DNA of 18,202 bases from JBDUDK01 sp040002995 (lineage in GTDB: Bacteria > Actinomycetota > Acidimicrobiia > Acidimicrobiales > Ilumatobacteraceae): assembly GCA_040002995.1 (NCBI GenBank), contig JBDUDK010000039.1:1-18202 (forward strand), written 5' to 3'. The stretch's first letter is position 1. Each line of letters begins with the position of its first letter. This document shows positions 17,069-18,202 of this stretch, piece by piece. The notes beneath the pieces were generated by a model, which did no database searches, was not told the DNA's origin, and saw only the letters and a program-made list of their open reading frames with translations. A program made the translations under genes and the position numbers.

Positions 17069-18186
17069 TGCTGGCCGCGATGGACGTCGGCAGTCGGGCC
17101 GGTCGCGTACGGGCCACACTCGGCGACCACGGCTGCGACATCCTCGTCGTCACGAGCTTGCCCAACGTGCGCTGGCTCACGGGTTTCAGCGGATCCGCCG
17201 GCATGGCGGTGCTGCGCGGCGATGATCTGGTTCTCGTGACCGACGGGCGCTACGGCGATCAGGCGCGGGCCGAGATAGCGGCGGCCAACGTCGACGCGAC
17301 CGTCGAGGTCGGACTCAGCCAGGGCGCGCAGGTCGAGATCGTGGGCCGTCTCGGCGCGGGCTGCCGGCGCGTGGGTCTCGAAGCGGCCGGAGTCACGTGG
17401 GCTCGCCAGCGCGAGTTCGCGACACAAGCGTTCGCCGACGCGGAGATGGTGGCCACGGCTGCCATAGTCGAACGCTTCCGCGCGGTGAAGGACGACGGCG
17501 AGGTCGCGCGTCTTGCCGAGGCCGCCCGTATCGCCGACGCCGCGCTCGAGTCCGTGCGGCCCCGTCTCGCCGATGGCGTCACCGAGGCCGAGTTCGCCTT
17601 GGAGCTCGACACGACCATGCGTCGCCTCGGCGCGTCAGGGCCCAGTTTCGAGACGATCGTGGCGAGCGGCCCGGCCTCGGCTCTGCCCCACCATCGCCCC
17701 GACCAGCGCCGCATCGTCGAGGGCGATCTGGTGGTGGTTGATTTCGGCGCGTTGGTCGACGGCTACCACTCCGATATGACCCGCACGTTCGTGGTGGGAG
17801 AGCCGAGCGCCACGCAGCGCCGACTGCTCGATGTCGTCACGTCGGCCCAGGCGGCCGGCGTACGTGCTGTCAGGGCCGGCGTCGCCGCCCGCGCGATCGA
17901 CTCGGCGTGTCGCGAGGTGATCGCCGAGGCCGGGTGGGCGGAGGAATTCATTCATCCCACCGGCCATGGCGTGGGATTGGTTATCCACGAGGATCCGTTT
18001 CTTTCGAGAGTGGCCACAGTCGATCTCGAGGCCGGGAACGTCATCACGGTGGAACCTGGCGTGTACCTTGCCGGTGTCGGCGGCGTCCGAGTCGAGGATT
18101 CGGTCCTCGTTACCGAGAACGGCTGTCGCCCCATCACGCACTTCCCGAAGGATCACGCATGCCTGCCATCACCACGAACGACCTGA
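17068..18186 (+). CDS. Xaa-Pro aminopeptidase / dipeptidase (M24B metallopeptidase)
   Basis: This 372-residue cytoplasmic peptidase of the creatinase fold hydrolyses X-Pro bonds. The N-terminal domain (about 1-130) contains VTSLPNVRWLTGFSGSAG. The pita-bread domain holds all five metal ligands: Asp225 (VVDFG), Asp236 (YHSDMTRTF), His300 (PTGHGVGLVIHE), Glu329 (TVEPGVY) and Glu343 (GVRVEDSV). ATG 17068 shares its A with the aroQ TGA; GTG 17065, giving a GTGA overlap, is an alternative. A PepQ/PepP-type gene directly before efp is common in bacteria. The last ten or so residues (HACLPSPRTT) are read from the start of efp in another frame, a 28-nt overlap, and look like an added tail after the usual FPKD ending. 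Confidence 0.94.
   Translation: MLAAMDVGSRAGRVRATLGDHGCDILVVTSLPNVRWLTGFSGSAGMAVLRGDDLVLVTDGRYGDQARAEIAAANVDATVEVGLSQGAQVEIVGRLGAGCRRVGLEAAGVTWARQREFATQAFADAEMVATAAIVERFRAVKDDGEVARLAEAARIADAALESVRPRLADGVTEAEFALELDTTMRRLGASGPSFETIVASGPASALPHHRPDQRRIVEGDLVVVDFGALVDGYHSDMTRTFVVGEPSATQRRLLDVVTSAQAAGVRAVRAGVAARAIDSACREVIAEAGWAEEFIHPTGHGVGLVIHEDPFLSRVATVDLEAGNVITVEPGVYLAGVGGVRVEDSVLVTENGCRPITHFPKDHACLPSPRTT
18147..18152 (+). promoter_or_regulatory. Shine-Dalgarno sequence of efp inside the peptidase gene
   Basis: GAAGGA lies 6 nt before the efp ATG (18159), within the coding sequence of the upstream peptidase. It supports that ATG despite the 28-nt gene overlap. Confidence 0.6.
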
Positions 18187-18202
18187 AGAACGGCATCACC
18201 CT
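18159..18202 (+). CDS. efp: Elongation factor P, 5' end only (continues beyond window)
   Basis: ATG 18159 opens a frame reading MPAITTNDLKNGIT up to the window edge. This matches the very conserved EF-P N-terminus (typically M-A-x-I-S-T-N-D-L-K-N-G-M). EF-P relieves ribosome stalling at polyproline stretches. Only 14 full codons are visible, so the KOW and OB domains and the modified-residue loop cannot be examined. An SD-like GAAGGA precedes it at 6 nt. It is the sixth gene of the aroC operon as seen here, and the position after an Xaa-Pro peptidase is the usual one for efp. Confidence 0.9.
   Translation, partial: MPAITTNDLKNGIT

Overview
The window is a high-GC, gene-dense stretch of an actinobacterial chromosome. 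The gene order rarA - DUF948 - DUF6167-like - alaS - ruvX - mltG - aroE - (prepilin peptidase) - aroC - aroK - aroB - aroQ - Xaa-Pro peptidase - efp matches the block I recall from mycobacteria and relatives. The GTG-rich starts, the HNH-type protein tail at the left edge and the DUF4388 gene fit a deep-branching lineage such as Acidimicrobiia, but that placement is an inference.

Layout. Bases 1-105 hold the tail of a probable HNH endonuclease-family protein. Bases 144-3130 carry hisS and aspS, overlapping by 4 nt. A strong hairpin (3138-3164) separates aspS from a convergent gene for a secreted subtilisin-like protease (4925-3177, minus strand). A divergent intergenic region (4926-5026) leads into rarA and two small membrane-anchored proteins. 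A short gap with a promoter-like motif (6996-7044) precedes alaS, ruvX, mltG and aroE. A second control region (12042-12122) precedes a DUF4388 gene and a prepilin peptidase. A third (13913-13942) precedes aroC-aroK-aroB-aroQ-peptidase-efp, which runs off the right edge.

How the genes work together. Three aminoacyl-tRNA synthetases and EF-P serve translation. RarA and RuvX serve replication-fork and nucleic-acid maintenance, and MltG trims nascent peptidoglycan. AroB, AroQ, AroE, AroK and AroC supply five of the seven shikimate-pathway steps; DAHP synthase and EPSP synthase are not in this window. DUF4388 plus prepilin peptidase form a probable type IV pilus or surface-motility unit embedded in this housekeeping block.

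The most interesting features are regulatory. A motif CGGTA[G/C][G/C][G/C]T sits 6-9 nt upstream of the start codon of exactly the four genes that open plus-strand housekeeping operons (hisS, rarA, alaS, aroC), as expected for leaderless or nearly leaderless promoters. The DUF4388-prepilin peptidase pair instead has a sigma-28/WhiG-like promoter candidate and a Shine-Dalgarno leader. Inside operons, genes are joined by NTGA overlaps, and this supports an unusual CTG start for ruvX. I found no tRNA, rRNA, CRISPR array, insertion sequence or prophage, and no convincing wholly new system. No gene-free stretch exceeds about 100 bases.
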